From Aporrectodea caliginosa (lineage: Eukaryota > Annelida > Clitellata > Crassiclitellata > Lumbricidae), in the NCBI GenBank assembly GCA_020284085.1, contig JACEVL010000338.1, positions 399,001-463,000 of the forward strand: a stretch of DNA of 64,000 nucleotides, in the 5' to 3' direction. The notes beneath the pieces were generated by a model. The model made no database searches. It was not told the origin of the DNA and saw only the letters and a list, made by a program, of their open reading frames with translations. Each line of letters opens with the position of its first letter. Positions within the stretch are counted from its first letter, which is position 1. This document shows, piece after piece, positions 1 through 12,721 of this stretch. A program made the position numbers and the translations under genes.

Positions 1-122
1 ATAATGCATAAACATTTAGCAGTACTTAACGGAGGTGTGCTTCTCCAAAACATAGATCTATCCAGGTTGAACAGCTTAGTATACACAACAATTTATTAAC
101 CAATTTATTATACGTTTCTGCT

Positions 123-363
123 GTATGTATGTATGTATGTATGTATGAGCACTTGTTATAGCGCCCCTTCAAGATTTCTACTCAGAGGCGCTCCCGACTA
201 CAGCGCGGACACTGAATCGGAGTTTCACGCCGAAGCGCATGAGCAATTGCGAGTGAAGGACTTGCCCAAGGTCTCTACGCGGCGGCTTGAGGTGGATTCG
301 AACCCACAGCCCTCCGGCTGCAAGGCACCGACAATACCAATACACCACCGCGCCCCGCTGTGA
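123..363 (-). mobile_element. tRNA-derived SINE, family A
   Basis: Read on the minus strand, the 5' end looks like a tRNA pol III promoter: an A-box-like GCGGTGGTGTATTGG and a B box GGTTCGAATCC. The body ends in the block seen on this strand as GCGCCCCTTCAAGATTTCTA, followed by a short TATG-type tail at 123-147. A near full-length sister copy lies at 21963-22200 on the plus strand. Not a functional tRNA, because no cloverleaf closes. Confidence 0.8.
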
Positions 364-484
364 CATATCCTAATATTCAAGAACAAGATAACAACAAGAA
401 AACTACATGACATATTATATGGCTCAATTGGCTGCATGGCGTTAAAGTTTCCCCAGCAGCTCTTGCTTTTGCCTGAATTATGTC

Positions 485-790
485 ACTAACTAGACAATTG
501 GTTAGTTTGCTGGACTGTCAATCGTAAGTTCGGGATTAAAAACCTCCGCTATTTTTGCCCCAAATGCACCCCAGTACACTGCCAGTACAGTGTGAGGGGA
601 GGAGGAAGCAGAGAGAGAGAGAGAGATAGAGAGTGAGGACTGACGGTGGACCCTCGTGTGTCAGGCCTGAGAAACAGGAAACACCACACCCACAGTTGCC
701 TCTTGGGGCCACTAGCTAATGTATTGCTGCTTCGCATTTCTCCTGCCTTGCCCCTATCAGCAGGATCTTTGACCTATATGCTATCCTAAG
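485..790 (+). mobile_element. tRNA-derived SINE, family B (diverged)
   Basis: A tRNA-like head (ACAATTGGTTAGTTTGCTGG, then a degenerate B box GTTCGGGATTAAAAACC) is followed by a body with a GA-rich stretch and the block GACTGACGGTGGACCCTC. The same organisation recurs at 3123-3410 (plus) and 55535-55742 (minus). Boundaries are approximate. Confidence 0.5.
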
Positions 791-1124
791 GGGGAATTCA
801 ATGGCCGCAACATGCATTCAGTCGGGCACCACTAGATAATTTATTGACAAAATGAGCAAGGTCGAGACCACGCAGTCACTTTAGAGAAACGTTAACATTT
901 GGACCTTCATTGACATTTTATATGACACATCATCTCTATAACTATTTCAAAAAATTATTTGGTTAAATTGTGTGCTCCTTTCAGCCCAGTTCAAACGTAA
1001 ATGTATTGACAAATATATAGAAAACATTTAAAGTTTTAACGCATTATTTCTAAAATTAGTGCAAACGAATTATTTGATGCGTAATAAATCCCAGACTCTG
1101 GCAATATCGATTAAATTCTATTTT
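791..1124. other. AT-rich spacer, nothing recognised
   Basis: No open frame, RNA gene or repeat was recognised between the SINE and the minisatellite. Confidence 0.5.
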
Positions 1125-2833
1125 GTCTGTTTATGAATCATATTTAATCACTCTGTTTATGAATCAGTCAGTCATTTAATCACTCTGTTTATGAATCAGT
1201 CAGTCATTTAATCACTCTGTTTATGAATCAGTCAGTCATTTAATCACTCTGTTTATGAATCATATTTAATCACTCTGTTTATGAATCATATTTAATCACT
1301 CTGTTTATGAATCAGTCAGTCATTTAATCACTCTGTTTATGAATCAGTCAGTCATTTAATCACTCTGTTTATGAATCATATTTAATCACTCTGTTTATGA
1401 ATCAGTCAGTCATTTAATCACTCTGTTTATGAATCAGTCAGTCATTTAATCACTCTGTTTATGAATCAGTCAGTCATTTAATCACTCTGTTTATGAATCA
1501 TATTTAATCACTCTGTTTATGAATCATATTTAATCACTCTGTTTATGAATCAGTCATTTAATCACTCTGTTTATGAATCAGTCAGTCATTTAATCACTCT
1601 GTTTATGAATCATATTTAATCACTCTGTTTATGAATCATATTTAATCACTCTGTTTATGAATCATATTTAATCACTCTGTTTATGAAATCATATTTAATC
1701 ACTCTGTTTATGAATCATATTTAATCACTCTGTTTATGAAGTCATATTTAATCACTCTGTTTATGAATCATATTTAATCACTCTGTTTATGAATCATATT
1801 TAATCACTCTGTTTATGAATCACTCTGTTTAGTCATCATTTAATCACTCTGTTTATGAATCAGTCAGTCATTTAATCACTCTGTTTATGAATCATATTTA
1901 ATCACTCTGTTTATGAATCATATTTAATCACTCTGTTTATGAATCATATTTAATCACTCTGTTTATGAATCAGTCAGTCATTTAATCACTCTGTTTATGA
2001 ATCAGTCAGTCATTTAATCACTCTGTTTATGAATCATATTTAATCACTCTGTTTATGAATCAGTCAGTCATTTAATCACTCTGTTTATGAATCATATTTA
2101 ATCACTCTGTTTATGAATCATATTTAATCACTCTGTTTATGAATCATATTTAATCACTCTGTTTATGAATCAGTCAGTCATTTAATTTAATCACTCTGTT
2201 TATGAATCATATTTAATCACTCTGTTTATGAATCATATTTAATCACTCTGTTTATGAATCATATTTAATCACTCTGTTTATGAATCATATTTAATCACTC
2301 TGTTTATGAATCATATTTAATCACTCTGTTTATGAATCAGTCAGTCATTTAATCACTCTGTTTATGAATCAATCATCATTTAATCACTCTGTTTATGAAT
2401 CATATTTAATCACTCTGTTTATTAATCATATTTAATCACTCTGTTTATTAATCATATTTAATCACTCTGTTTATGAATCAGTCAGTCATTTAATCACTCT
2501 GTTTATGAATCATATTTAATCACTCTGTTTATGAATCAGTCAGTCATTTAATCACTCTGTTTATTAATCATATTTAATCACTCTGTTTATGAATCAGTCA
2601 GTCATTTAATCACTCTGTTTATGAATCATATTTAATCACTCTGTTTATGAATCATATTTAGTCACTCTGTTTATGAATCATATTTAATCACTCTGTTTAT
2701 GAATCATATTTAATCACTCTGTTTATGAATCATATTTAATCACTCTGTTTATGAATCAGTCAGTCATTTAATCACTCTGTTTATGAATCATATTTAATCA
2801 CTCTGTTTATGACTCAGTCAGTCAGTCAGTGAA
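1125..2833. repeat. 1.7-kb minisatellite with two linker types
   Basis: Roughly 60 tandem copies of a 24-bp core containing TTTAATCACTCTGTTTATGA. Neighbouring cores are joined either by a 2-base link (26-bp unit) or by AGTCAGTC (32-bp unit). The two unit types are interspersed irregularly, with occasional point variants (TTATTAATC, AGTCATC). There are no unique spacers, so it is not a CRISPR. Confidence 0.97.
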
Positions 2834-2879
2834 TCTGTTGAAGCAGAAAATGTGGCAACAGGAAATAGAATGAAAGCCA

Positions 2880-2881
<2 letters not shown>

Positions 2882-2922
<41 letters not shown>
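2882..2922. repeat. (TA)n microsatellite
   Basis: About 20 uninterrupted TA dinucleotides. Confidence 0.95.
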
Positions 2923-2926
<4 letters not shown>

Positions 2927-3122
2927 CCTTTTACTGCGTTTCTTTAAATGACTGCAGGGATTTGTAATATCATATATCTGCGTTTGGAGTCAAATAGTTG
3001 TTGTCATCTTTGGATGTTTAGATTTTATGAAGCGATGTCTAAGTAGAACTATAATTATATAGATATGGCTGTGCAGGAAACATTTAAGTCTGCAGCAGAT
3101 TCATTGCTCATCAGATATATAG

Positions 3123-3410
3123 TCTAGTGGTGCATGGTTAGCATGTGGAACTGTCAACGGAGAGTCCGAGAGGTCAGGGATTCAAATCCACACCACGGCA
3201 GACATTTGTTTCCAGCTTCTGCTCCATGGTGCACCTGCATGCGCTCCCTAGCCAACTCAGCTATGATGAGTACACTGACTGTACACTGTCCTTGGGAAGA
3301 TGAGACGACGAGGGATAGGACTGACCAACCACCCTCACGTGCCGAGGCTAAGACTTCATATCAATGGCTGGATCTGAGGGCTAGAACTGAAGTGACTGGT
3401 CTTCATCTGC
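3123..3410 (+). mobile_element. tRNA-derived SINE, family B
   Basis: The head GTCTAGTGGTGCATGGTTAG resembles a tRNA A-box region. The B-box-like GGGATTCAAATCC follows about 45 bases later. The body contains CTGCTCCATGGTGCACCTGC and ACTGTACACTGTCCTTGGGA, which recur in other copies in this window (for example 61060-61180). The open frame across it is a chance frame in the SINE. Confidence 0.65.
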
Positions 3411-4304
3411 AGTGCAGCTGCATGAGATGTTCTGCTGATTAATTAATTACAGAAATCAATGCCATTGAAATTCAGTGCTAGTCATTGCTATTTGTATATG
3501 TCAATTAAAACAAGGACCTTCTTATCCGACGATTCCCTTTCGCAATATCTGGAAACGGAACGAAGGGTTTCACTGGATTTGGATTTCTTATAGTATTATG
3601 TATGATCTGTGGCGGAGGCGGGGCTTATCATGGGGGTCGAACACTAATAATATAAGGTCGAGTCAGGAAGCATGTTGTTTTGCAGTCTATACCGCTTCTG
3701 TTTAGGAACCAAGTTCAATTGATGCCAATTTAGACGGTCTGTGTGTGTGCGTGTGTGTCTGTGTGTGCGTGTGTGCATAGTATAGGAGTATGGAATCGAA
3801 AGGAAAATACAAAGACAGAAGGAGAGGGAGTCTGAAGTGAGTTATATGAACAACGAGGCAGGCGATGGGGAGGGGGAGGTAGGTAGGGAATTTCCTCTGG
3901 CTTTTCTCGTCTGCTTCGATGATGCGTCGGCTGCCTTCGCACGGTTGAGAAGTGGATTGGCAGCTGTCAATCACCTGGCGTCAGCTGACCTCGAACTGAG
4001 GTCTATGACCTGCAGCTGCAGTGTGAGGTCGGTCGGTCGGTCGGTGGCTGAGGCCGAGCATACAGCAGCGTCTGCCAATGCAGTCTGGCTCTCCCTCGAC
4101 AGAGAGAGAGAAGCAAGGACGATGGCCTTGCAAGAGGCACGTGGCTGCAGCCAGACACTTAGTGCCGCCGACGTTTCTTCTTTTGTAACCTTCATAGGTC
4201 TCGATAGAGGACTGGGCGCCACTGGGCACAGGAGGGCGACAGGGAAGTGCCAAGTTGCCAACTGCAGTAATTAGAAGACAAGCAGTTATAGGACGACCAC
4301 TTGG

Positions 4305-4748
<444 letters not shown>

Positions 4749-4819
4749 ACAGAAGGAAGGACTGAATTCTATCGCTGGTTCTCACATTTATGGCTGTCTC
4801 CGTCTGAATGGCTGTCAGC

Positions 4820-5360
4820 TTAGTTGTCAGCTTAGTTGTCAGCGTGGTTGTCTGCGTGGTTGTCTGCGTGGTTGTCTGCGTGGTTGTCTTTGTTGTGGTT
4901 TCTGGAGTTCTTTGTGTTGTGAGGAGGGGAGGAGGAGGAGGTGCTTCGTGTGAACAAAGACGTCTGCTCCAATAAATAGGTCATCATCTGTCTATGTCTG
5001 CTTCTCTCCTACTCAGTCTGTCTGCCCCTCTCTCTGTCTGTGTCCGCCTGTGTGTCTGTGTACCTCCCTGTATGTCTGCTCGTCTGTTATTCTGTATGTC
5101 TGTCGTTCTGTTTTGTATGTCTGCCTTTTTGTCTGACTGTTCGTCTCTCTGCATGTATACCTATCTTTCTATGTCTGTCTGTCTCTGTCTGTGTATGTGT
5201 CTGTCTGTCTGACTGGGGATATATCTACTATCGTTATGTGTCTATCTGCCTGTTGCTTGTGTGTTCGTCGGTTTGTGTACCTGTCTTTCTATGTATGTCT
5301 GTCTGTCCCCCGTCTGTCTGTCTGTCTGTCTGGATCTGCGTCTGTCTGTCTTTCTGTTGA
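4820..5360. repeat. Degenerate GTTGTCTGCGTG and TGTCTG repeats
   Basis: A 15-bp repeat (GTTGTCTGCGTG type) runs from 4820 to 4890. It is followed by decayed TGTCTG-rich sequence from about 4985 to 5350. Simple-sequence decay with no gene signal. Confidence 0.8.
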
Positions 5361-5496
5361 GAGAGGGATCAGATTATCCGAGTGGAGGGTCAGGTGCTCA
5401 GAGTCTTACCCTCTCAGTCCTCGACTCCTCGCTGTCAGGAAGCAGATCCGGCAGGGTCAAGGTCGATGACGAACTATGCAACGGACACATCGACCT

Positions 5497-5782
5497 AATG
5501 ACAAAAGGACAGACCTAAGGACAAAAGGACGGACCTAATGACAAAAGGACAGACCTAATGATAAAAGGAGGACCTAAGGACAAAAGGACGGACCTAAGGA
5601 CAAAAGGACGAAATTAATTACAAAAGGACGGACCTAAGGACAAACGGACAGACCTAAGGACAAAAGGACAGACCTAAGGACAAAAGGACGGACCTAAGGA
5701 CAAAAGGACGGACCTAAGGACAAAAGGACGGACCTAAGGACAAAAGGACGGACCTAAGGACAAAAGGACGGACCTAAGGAAG
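5497..5782. repeat. 20-bp minisatellite
   Basis: About 14 copies of a 20-bp unit GGACAAAAGGACGGACCTAA, more divergent at the left end and nearly identical from about 5640 onward. Confidence 0.95.
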
Positions 5783-5979
5783 GGCTGAAGGACGGAATGA
5801 TGGATGGACGGACGATAAGGACGAACTGTTGTCTATTGGTCAACCGTCGTTTGTTGGCGTTTGTTTGAAAGAGACAGATCTGCATCTGCAGCCAACGTAG
5901 AACTCTCTTCTAATGAAGACAGGATTCAATCTCTGCTTAAATGCATGCATGCATATACACTCGCACAGACAAAACACGT

Positions 5980-6165
5980 ACACCGACACACACACACATA
6001 CACACACACCCACACACACATACACATACACACACACACATTATGCTTAGACATAAGAGTGTGACATGTGCACGGTTGCCGATTGGTTGGAGGAGGAGCG
6101 CTTGACTTGTAGGGAGTTGTATTATATAATAAGATGAGCTGTAGAGATTTCGAGAGATTCGTGAA

Positions 6166-6215
<50 letters not shown>
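5980..6215. repeat. (CA)n and (TA)n microsatellites
   Basis: A CA-rich tract runs from about 5980 to 6042 and pure TA from about 6168 to 6215. Confidence 0.9.
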
Positions 6216-6217
<2 letters not shown>

Positions 6218-6429
6218 CGTATATAAAGTATTTGGTAAGGTAATGAAATTCTTCTGCTAGCATTTTTGTTATATGGAGTGGTTTTGGAATTGGCTGAAGG
6301 ATCTCTCGACTGAAGCACATGTGCACACATGACAACAAATCCATTGCAATACTGAATCTGGAAGCTGCAGCGATGTCAATCAACTGCAGACCATATATTA
6401 TAATAGAGGAGTCTTATTTCTTTGCATTT

Positions 6430-6605
6430 ATTAAGCGCCACTATCTAACGACTAAGCATCAACCGATGGCGCTGACCAGTATTAAGTGAATGACTGGCTC
6501 AAGGTCCCTAGACACAGTCACCGTCTGATGAAGGGAACGAGGATCGAACCCGCGTGTATATGTATACAAGGCGAACGCTCTAACCATGCACCGTCTTCTT
6601 GTGTG
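6430..6605 (-). mobile_element. SINE remnant with tRNA-like head
   Basis: On the minus strand, a tRNA-like B box (GGGTTCGATCC) lies next to GGTTAGAGCGTTCGCC. The distal part carries the AAGCGCC block shared with SINE family A. Degraded, with approximate limits. Confidence 0.45.
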
Positions 6606-7199
6606 GATACGTATATAGGATAGGTAAACGTATACTCCTGCATGCAGTCGGTCGACAAGTGATAGAGCAGGAGCACTTGTATGTGTTGCATGGGTGAATA
6701 AGTAAGAATGAAAATAAGAGCAGTGACAAATGTTCGTGTGTGTGTGTGTGTATACATTGCAGGTGCGTGATGGAGCGTCGTAAAGGCAGAGATGCGGTGA
6801 ACAGCAGCAGCAGCAGCAGGCGTTCGTGAATAGGACCTTCATCATCGTCATCGTCATCATCGTCTCCGTCGATTAACTCAACGGACGGATGATGATGATG
6901 ATGTTCATGATACGAGTGAATGCGACAATGCACCACGAAGACCATGCAAGTACAACGCTTTTGTCGGCGACAGAGAGAGAGTGACAGACATACAGACAGA
7001 GACAGGCAGACAGAAGGGGATACAGAGACAGATACAGACAGACAGACAGACAGAAGGGGAAGAGAGAGTGAATGAGATGGAATTCCAATGGATCGGTGAA
7101 TGACTAATGCAGCCATAAATACCATGTAAACGCCTTTGCAATGCAATGTCTACCTTATAACCAGGAAATGCCTTCGTCAGCTCCTACTGCGGTCCAACG

Positions 7200-7565
7200 C
7201 CCACGGACGGAAGGACGGAGGAAAGGACGGACGGAAGGACAGACGGATCATGAGTCAGGCAGACTGGAGCTGATGACGACAGCCATACACATCCATCCAT
7301 CCATCCATCCATCCATCCATCCATCGATGGATAATGCCTTCTTCCTCCTTCTCCTCCTCCTCCTCGTCCTCCTCCTCGTCCTCGTCCTCCTCCTTCTCCT
7401 CCTCCTCCTCCTCCTCCTCCTCCTCCTCCTCCTCCTCCTCCTCCTCCTCCTCCTCCTCCTCCTCGTCCTCCTCCTCTTCCATGCAGTCGCCATATAATGC
7501 CAGTCATTGTGCTTTTCATGGCCACCGACCGACCGACCGACCGACCGACCGACCGACCGACCGGA
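7200..7565. repeat. Cluster of simple repeats: GGAC-type, CATC, TCC, ACCG
   Basis: Arrays in order are GGACGGAC-like (7203-7245), CATC (7288-7325), TCC (7340-7480) and CGAC (7527-7562). The long open frames here (poly-Ser, poly-Leu, poly-Glu, poly-Arg) are translations of these arrays. Confidence 0.95.
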
Positions 7566-7804
7566 GAGTGTTCCTCCGAATGCCAATTGCGCGTTCAAGC
7601 GTTCCGTTGTCTGCAGAAGGGCAATGCAGGGAGGACGACGCTCATGAAACAACGATATTATAGGAAGGAAGGATCTCGTGTCTACACACGTCTTCTGATG
7701 CGGTGCATCATGCTCAGACACTGTGCAGCATGCAGTCACATTGCATCAACGATATATATAAAAGACAGGTCCTCGACGACGTTCACCTGCATGGTCCAAG
7801 GTTT

Positions 7805-7840
7805 ATTACTTTTATCATTACTTACTATTATTATTATTAG

Positions 7841-7938
<98 letters not shown>

Positions 7939-7945
7939 TTATTTA
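7805..7945. repeat. (ATT)n microsatellite
   Basis: About 130 bp of ATT with a few AGT interruptions. Confidence 0.95.
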
Positions 7946-8279
7946 AATGTCATGTAAACTAAAGTGCGATTTAAGCAGTTTGTTGTAATAAAGAATATAC
8001 TTACTTACGTATTTATTTAAATGTGCATAAGGTCATAGTATACAGATTACAGAAGTGCGAATCTGAGGCACTGTTATAATCAGTGGCCATGCAGATGAAG
8101 CTATCCAGGTGAAGATAAACGAGACGAAGACATCCAGATGAGATTAGAATGCCAGGTTGTTTGAAAGCCAATGATAATAATTATAGTGAGTTTTGATGCG
8201 TATCTTAAAGGAAAAGAAAGAAAGAGTTGGAGCATCGCACAAACAGTACAAACATTGGCAATCGGTTCCATTAGGGCAG

Positions 8280-9079
8280 CATCAAGATGGATTGCACGAG
8301 GGTCCATGATATATGCTTCGAATTCTGAAGACGAAGGGTCTTGTAGGTATGCGGACTGATCTTCTGGTTGGCCTGATTACGATTTGGTGTTGGTGTGCCA
8401 TCGGTTGATACCTTGTGCATTAGACACCGGCGCAATAGAAGTTACCGATTGCAATTAGAATATGGTCGCTTTGGATGAGTTATTTATTGTATAGACACAG
8501 GTGCTTACATTGACGATGCAACGACAATACAGTACGTACTACGTGTTGTATAACTTGTAAATAACGCTACTATATCGACCAACGTTTCCTTTTTACCCAT
8601 GGCAGGTAAGTACTACTTACCTGCCATGGGTAAAAAGGAAACGTTGGTCGATATAGTAGCGTTATTTATAAGTACTACTTACCTGCCATGGGTAAAAAGG
8701 AAACGTTGGTCGATATAGTAGCGTTATTTATAAGTACTACTTACCTGCCATGGGTAAAAAGGAAACGTTGGTCGATATAGTAGCGTTATTTACAAGTTAT
8801 ACAACACATATAGTACGTACTGTAGCCTATTGTCGTTGCATCGTCAATGTAAGCACCTGTGTCTATATACAATAAATAACTCGTCCAAAGCGACCATATT
8901 CTAATTGCAATCGGTAACTTCTATTGCGCCGGTGTCTAATGCACAAGGTATCAACCGATGGCACACCAACACCAAATCGTAATCAGGCCAACCAGAAGAT
9001 CAGTCCGTATACCTACAAGACCCTTCGTCTTCAGAATTCGAAGCATATATCATGGACCCTCGTGCAATCCATCTTGATG
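8280..9079. repeat. 800-bp palindrome with triplicated centre
   Basis: The left arm (8280 to about 8613) is the near-perfect reverse complement of the right arm (about 8740-9079). Both arms carry the 3' tail of a LINE (GTGCCATCGGTTGATACCTT, then CACCGGCGCAATAGAAGTT), also seen at 34090-34140. At the centre, a roughly 62-bp segment beginning ACTTACCTGCCATGGGTAAA is repeated three times in the right-hand orientation. It appears to be a recently formed inverted duplication. Confidence 0.9.
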
Positions 9080-9732
9080 GCACTAAGGAGTTTACAATTC
9101 TAAATAGTATTATGTTGCTTTTCTCAATTGATGACATTGATTACATGTTAGACTGTCGGCAAGCCTCTGTCTGTCTGTATGTCTGTCTCTTTCTGTCTTC
9201 TGTTTCTGTCTCTGTCTGTCTGTCTCTCTGCTCTCCTGTCTGTGTTTGTCTGTCTGTCCGTTTGTCTCTCTCCTGTTGCTTTTCTCACTGTTAAGCTGAA
9301 AACTGAACTTTTCCATCTGTCCTACATCCTGGTTCTAGTCATGCATGCATGACCCCATGCATGCATGACCATAGATTTCTACTGTAGCACCATTCATGTT
9401 GTCTCGTCGACTTACTTCCCCCGCCACCCCCTCCCGACCTCCCCACCCCCATCTTGGGATTCTGACCTGGCACTGGAAAGGACCAAACAACCAGACTCTG
9501 ATGACGGACTTTACTTTACATAGCGCCAGTGTGAGTCTTGTGTGACGCTTCATGGGATATAATACAATACTTCGACGATTGACCTCACTGACCTTTAGCT
9601 ATAGACCTATGCTATGTGTGTATGATGTGAGGAGAATGTTCTTTATTTGTTTCCCGCCGTCAAAGAAACAGAACTCGCAGAATCAAGTCAAATTGAAAAC
9701 CCCCGTCATATCAAACAATCAATCAATCAATC

Positions 9733-9795
9733 AATCAATCGGAATTTATATAGCGCCTCTTAAAGATTGCTACTCGTCGGCGCTCCGACCTAGGC
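9733..9795 (-). mobile_element. SINE family A fragment
   Basis: The shared block AATTTATATAGCGCCTCTTA followed by TACTCGTCGGCGCTCCGACC, flanked by an AATC tandem tail (9715-9740). Confidence 0.5.
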
Positions 9796-10686
9796 CAAGT
9801 GCTATTGGAAGTAGTCTTAAACAGCACGTAGCCTATATAAGCAGAGAACAGTAGCAGAATTATTTAGAGATCATTTATGTGGCGCATTTATTCGGACGAC
9901 CGAGACCTCCTCCTGAACTGGCGGTCATCTGCTGGTCAGCGTCGTTGGTCGGCTGCCACTGACCGTCGTCGGCCACTCACTCGTCTGCAGCCAATCGACC
10001 GCATTGGTTCATCGTCGACGGTCATCATCTGGGTTGGGGTAGAGGCCGTGCCTGGCGCCACCCACCCCATCAGAGTGGGCGGAACAGAGGTCTGTCAGTC
10101 ACAGCAACTCCTTCCCACTTGAAATGACCAGTGAGCCTCGTATTCGGTGATTGACAGATGGGCGGATGGCGGCCGACAGACAGACAGACAGACTGACCGA
10201 CTGAGCTGTAATTAATGCTCTGTGCAGCTGATGAATTGATTAAGTAGACGTTTGAACCTGTCAACGACGACGACCTATGTTATTAGGCCTACAGTTGACG
10301 AAAGTCATCCTATAGGCCTATATAGCCTATGCCGCTATGCCTCTGTCTATGTCGTCGATTTCAACAGGAAATGACGTCTATGAGTTTATGGTTTTAATTA
10401 CTGGGCGATATCTGTGTGCCATTTGTCTTTCGTATTGCTATTTATCCACCTCTTGTAAACTATATTTATCAGTTTGTGTTTGTTATATAGGCTACCAGTC
10501 ATCCAACGGAGGTTGAAGATTCCGGAGTTTGAAAACTGTATAGTATTATTATAGTGTAACTATGTCCGACAGGTGGGCGTATTAAAAGATTTAATGTCAG
10601 TCATGCATGGTCCAGTAAGTTCGTGAACGACTTTGCTAGTTTGTTAAAAAAAACTACACAACAAAAATAAATAATTATTGTACCAT

Positions 10687-11666
10687 TTAACCCTAGGGCT
10701 ACCAAGCTTTTTTTGTAACACGGACTACCAAGGGGGGGGTGGTTACCACCCCCCCCTGGATTTCGTGTTTGGTTTTACATATCATAACTTGTAATATAGC
10801 ATTGGATTCAGCATTCATTTCTGCACAGAATGGTGTATTTAGTTGTACATTATGTGAATGCATCTCGAAATTACATCACTTTTAACAACTGGACCCATTA
10901 ATTAGCAATTTTGTATATTATTGCGTACATTTTGTACTTTTTGGATAAACAAATATAAGATTATGTGTGTTTTGAAACTAATCTATGTATAAAAGATACA
11001 CAAAATCATCCCTACACATGTTTATATAGTATAAATGTACATCCATACATATATATCCATACATATATATATCGGTTTACGTTATAACGCTGTATTCAGC
11101 CATTTTCACACAGATTACGCGTATTATTATTTATTTTGATCACTTCCGGTATTCAAAAGACAAAGATGTAGGTATGCAAATGAAGCCCTTCATTCCCTCT
11201 AAAGAATGGTGTCTTTGTTTCTCTTCCAGGAAGACAAATGAATACGCTACAGACAAAAAACTAAGGGGGGAGTCCTTCCATTCAGCCATTTTTCACGCAT
11301 GTTACGCGTATTATAATTTATTTTGAGCACTTCCGGTTGTCTCAGGTCAACTCAGTGACCATAGAAATATAGCCCCACATTCCCTCTATAGAATGGTATA
11401 ATTTGTGTCTCTTAATATTAAATGACGGATAAGATATAGTCGAAAATCTAGGGGGTGGTATCCACCCCCCTCTGGTACCTCGGGTATATTGGGTATAACT
11501 TTTGAACGGTGTGAGATATCATCTCACATTTTACCTCAAAACGTGTGCAAATGAACCCCCTACAGCTACCTAAAAGGTCAAATTTTTATTCCATACGGAA
11601 AAAGTTTGAGATGAAAAAAAAAAGGGGGGGGTGGCAACCACCCCCCCTTGGTAGCCCGAGGGTTAA
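10687..11666. mobile_element. piggyBac-type non-autonomous element (MITE)
   Basis: Both ends are TTAA (10687-10690 and 11663-11666), followed inward by matching inverted repeats CCCTAGGGCTACCAAG and CCCTCGGGCTACCAAG. TTAA target duplications and CCY-starting ends are diagnostic of the piggyBac superfamily. The body (972 bp) has no coding frame. It contains subterminal G8/C8 palindromes of the type GGGGGTGGTTACCACCCCC, which could fold into stable hairpins. It is inserted in the Tc1 element. Confidence 0.85.
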
Positions 11667-12721
11667 TAAGCAATAGTGTTGCCTTTGCTGGCTATAACAG
11701 CTTTCATTCGTCTGGGCAAAGATTCGATGAGGTTGTGCAAAGTTTCAAGCGATATCGAATTCCATGCTTTTCGCAAACGACGTTTTAGCTGAGCAGGAGT
11801 TTTTGGTTCAGGATCTTTGTAGACACTGCTTGACAGTATACTCCAGAGATTTTCAATCGGTGAGAGATCAGGAGAGTTTGGAGGCCAGTTTTCAAATTTC
11901 AATGTAGTTAGGAATATTTTTGTTCAGCCATGCTCGCGAAACAGCAGATGTATGTGCTCGCGCACCATCCTGCTGGAAAACGCTAACGGCGTTGTCAGTG
12001 AATAGTCGTCGTTTCGAGATCGTTCCAGAAGTGTCCAGTCTGTCGTAAACTGGTTTCAATTCCTTCTTTAAAATGTTATTGATATAATACTCCGAGTTAA
12101 TTGATGTATGCTGAGATACAAAATGTAGTCGCGTTAATCCTGAGGCTGTCATACCTCCCCACACAAGAACAGTCGGACTAAACTTGACCTGCGAGGCGAC
12201 AGGAACATTTTCTTCTTGCGAACCCCAAACGGTGTCATTGCGTGAGTTTGGAACATAGAACACTTGATACGGCGATTCGTCACTAAACAAAACATTAGAC
12301 CAGTCTTCGAATTTCCAATGTCTATGCTGCCGCGCGAATAACAACCGTTTTTTCTTCTGAGCGTCTGTTAGCAATGGCGTCTTTCTGCGTTTCCAACTTC
12401 TCCGCTTCAACTCCATTTTCATGTAATTTCTGATTGTTGCTTTGTTGCCCTTCAGTCCACCTGCCTTGAGAGATTTTTCTATCTGCTGTCTCAATCCAAA
12501 TCCTCGTCTGTATTTCGCCTTTTGATTATTTTAATAGCAGCCTGTGTCAAAATCTTTGGTCGACCGCATCGTGCATACTCGCCTTGCTTGCTTCTTTCAA
12601 CCCATTTTGCAACCCAACCTTTCGATCGTCCTAATTTATGGCCTATAACGGAATATGAATATCCTTCTTGAGTAAGAATAGCAGCTTTCGAGCGTAACTG
12701 AACGTCTGCTATTTTGCCCAT
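11663..12721 (-). pseudogene. Tc1/mariner transposase, two frameshifts
   Basis: Read on the minus strand. Segment 12721-12491 holds the N-terminal helix-turn-helix DNA-binding part (IGHKLGRSKGWVAKWVER). Segment 12494-11892 continues with the Tc3-like second helix region and the first two catalytic aspartates (LFSDES and FQQDGARAH). Segment 11902-11663 carries PDLSPIENLW with the third acidic residue. The pieces are in different frames: about one extra base near 12490 and another near 11900. The distance between the second D and the E is about 37 residues across the second shift, suggesting a DD37E-type enzyme. The stop codon TAA overlaps the TTAA target of the nested piggyBac MITE. Inactive as it stands. 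Confidence 0.88.

Noticed and set aside
123..363. Possible tRNA gene on the minus strand
   Set aside because: A and B boxes are present but arms do not pair and the sequence continues into a SINE body repeated elsewhere.
1125..2833. Regular direct repeats resembling a CRISPR array
   Set aside because: The sequence between cores is only two alternative short linkers, not unique spacers, and the genome is eukaryotic.
7184..7739. Poly-Gly, poly-Glu, poly-Arg, poly-Ser and poly-Leu frames
   Set aside because: All come from the TCC, CATC and CGAC arrays; no splice or domain support.
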